NCBI RefSeq assembly: GCF_030453725.1
Contig: NZ_JAKDJU010000155.1
Location: forward strand, 1-7,028
Source of the DNA: Brevibacterium picturae
GTDB lineage: Bacteria; Actinomycetota; Actinomycetes; Actinomycetales; Brevibacteriaceae
Length of the DNA stretch: 7,028 bases
Direction: 5' to 3'
Shown piece after piece: positions 5,788-7,028 of the stretch (the stretch's first letter is position 1; every line of letters begins with the position of its first letter). The notes under the pieces are model-generated. The model was not told where the DNA came from and did not search any database. It saw only the letters and a list, made by a program, of their open reading frames with translations. The position numbers were made by a program, and so were the translations under genes.

Positions 5788-7028
5788 ATGACGACCCTGC
5801 TGATGATCATCGGATTCGGTGCCGCAACCAGTGTGGTCGTCGGTCTGGGACAGAAGCTGCGCCTCCCCTGGCCTGCACTGATGGTCGTCATCGGCATCGC
5901 CGGTGCGTTCATCCCCACGTTCGCCGAGATCACCATCGAGCCCGAGCTCATCCTGCCCCTGTTCCTGCCCCCGCTTCTGTTCGCGGCAGCGCAGAAGACC
6001 TCATGGGCGCTCTTCGCCATCCGCTGGCGCACGATCCTGGGCATGGCGGTCGCGCTCGTCGGGGTCACGGTGGCGGCCGTGGCCGGAACCGCGGTCCTCC
6101 TCATCCCCGGGATCACGATCGCCGCCGCGGTGGCGCTGGGAGCCATGCTCGCCCCACCCGACCCCGTCGCCGTCGATGCGGTCGCCGGCACCGTGTCGAT
6201 ACCTCGGCGGATCATGTCCACCCTGCAGAGCGAAGGGCTGTTCAACGATGCCGCCTCCCTCGTGATCTTCCAGACCGCGATGGCCGCGGCGATGTCCGGC
6301 ACCGAGGTGGACTTCGGGCAGCTGGCGCTGTCCTTCCTCATCTCCGCGGTCGTCGCCATCACCGTCGGCCTCGTCGTCGTGTTCATCGTGTGGTGGGTGA
6401 TGGAGAAGATCGATCACACGATCGCCCGCTCCTCGCTGATGCTCATGCTGCCCTTCGGCGTCTACCTCATCGCCGAACATTTCCACGCCAGCGGCGTCAT
6501 CGCCGTCGTCGTGGCCGCACTCGAGGTGCGCCGACGCGATGTCGAGGGCAATTCCGCGGAACGCGTCACCCAGGCCTCGACGTGGCAGGTCCTCGAGATG
6601 CTCATCACCGGCATCGCCTTCGGCCTCATCGGCCTCGACCTGCGCATGGTCGTCGAATCCCAGCCCGATGACCTGGGCAAAGCCGTCCTCGTCGGATTGG
6701 GCATCGCGCTCGTCGTCATTGCGGTGAGATTCGGGTGGCTGCTCATCGGAACCGTGCTGGAGAACAAGCGCAGACAGGACGATCCGGATGCCGCACCACT
6801 GAACATCAGGGATGCCACCCTCATGACCTGGGGCGGAATGCGCGGTTTGGCCACGATCGCGTTGGCGCTGTCGATTCCGGCGACCACGGCGACCGGCGAA
6901 CCGTTCCCCGGCCGCGCCTACATCCTCGTCGCGGCCGCCGTGATCCTGCTCGTCACCCTGGTGCTGGCCGGCCTGACCTTCCCCACCATCGTCAACGTCC
7001 TCGGCATCGACGACGAAGCGGAGAAGGA
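5788..7028 (+). CDS. CPA1-family Na+/H+ antiporter (3' end beyond the window)
   Basis: Integral membrane cation/proton exchanger that expels Na+ (or K+) in exchange for H+, for pH and salt homeostasis. I translated 413 codons from ATG 5788 with no stop; the frame leaves the window, so the protein is incomplete at its C terminus. About 12 hydrophobic segments are visible, for example residues 1-20, 29-45, 53-70, 84-106, 110-122, 180-204, 215-230, 234-246, 268-285, 298-322, 344-364 and 377-402. Key CPA1 signatures are present: PPDPVAV (123-129) with the ion-site Asp D125, SEGLFNDAAS (148-157) with the conserved N153-D154 pair, R313 in a late helix (IAVRFGW), and WGGMRG (348-353). The last visible residues, from about 403, are acidic and probably begin the cytoplasmic tail. 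It is transcribed divergently from the crotonase-like gene. The family is secure; the exact cation is not. Confidence 0.93.
   Translation, partial: MTTLLMIIGFGAATSVVVGLGQKLRLPWPALMVVIGIAGAFIPTFAEITIEPELILPLFLPPLLFAAAQKTSWALFAIRWRTILGMAVALVGVTVAAVAGTAVLLIPGITIAAAVALGAMLAPPDPVAVDAVAGTVSIPRRIMSTLQSEGLFNDAASLVIFQTAMAAAMSGTEVDFGQLALSFLISAVVAITVGLVVVFIVWWVMEKIDHTIARSSLMLMLPFGVYLIAEHFHASGVIAVVVAALEVRRRDVEGNSAERVTQASTWQVLEMLITGIAFGLIGLDLRMVVESQPDDLGKAVLVGLGIALVVIAVRFGWLLIGTVLENKRRQDDPDAAPLNIRDATLMTWGGMRGLATIALALSIPATTATGEPFPGRAYILVAAAVILLVTLVLAGLTFPTIVNVLGIDDEAEK

Noticed and set aside
5631..6386. Long upstream extension (about 250 residues) of the crotonase-like reading frame on the - strand, suggesting a fused protein
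   Set aside because: It is antisense to the antiporter coding sequence, is composed of low-complexity Ala/Thr/Met/Arg runs with no recognisable domain, and the crotonase family N terminus begins naturally at ATG 5630. Open antisense frames are expected in high-GC genes.
5751..6671. 306-residue + strand reading frame rich in Arg, His and Gly
   Set aside because: It is an out-of-frame shadow of the antiporter. The true frame gives conserved membrane segments and CPA1 motifs with a good ribosome binding site.
1..7028. Mobile elements, CRISPR arrays, tRNAs, riboswitches or a defence/phage system
   Set aside because: No transposase, integrase, terminal repeats, regularly spaced repeats, tRNA-like arms or known defence domains were seen. 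All major frames are ordinary metabolic or transport genes of uniform composition.

Overview
The window looks like ordinary chromosomal DNA from a high-GC actinobacterium. Third codon positions are strongly G/C, GTG starts are common, Shine-Dalgarno sites are of the GGAGG type, and every protein resembles actinobacterial relatives. A Brevibacterium-like member of Micrococcales is my best guess, from the general look of the proteins rather than from any marker gene. I see no tRNA, rRNA, CRISPR array, insertion sequence, integrase or other sign of a mobile element, and no obviously new multi-gene system.

Layout, left to right. (1) Prephenate dehydratase (pheA, + strand, phenylalanine synthesis) fills the first 950 bases. 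(2) A 225-base gap follows, holding a weak hairpin and a cluster of GGTCGA/TCGACC half-sites. (3) A two-gene + strand unit encodes a large FAD-dependent dehydrogenase (COG3573/Rv0785-like) and a classical short-chain dehydrogenase, joined by a 4-base GTGA overlap. (4) Tail to tail with it, 19 bases away, is a two-gene - strand unit. Its upstream gene encodes an ECHDC3-like crotonase-fold protein and its downstream gene an NAD-dependent epimerase/dehydratase-type (extended SDR) protein. (5) A 157-base divergent intergenic region contains two inverted repeats. (6) A CPA1-type Na+/H+ antiporter starts on the + strand and runs off the right edge.

How the genes may work together: pheA and the antiporter are stand-alone housekeeping functions. 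The four middle genes are all redox or acyl-CoA-type enzymes of the kinds seen in lipid, steroid or side-chain catabolism, but nothing in the sequence fixes a substrate, so a shared pathway is only inference. The most interesting points are active-site departures. The crotonase-fold protein lacks both glutamates of classical enoyl-CoA hydratase, and the extended SDR has His in place of the catalytic Lys of YxxxK. The divergent promoter region also carries a perfect 14-base palindrome just ahead of the antiporter gene.
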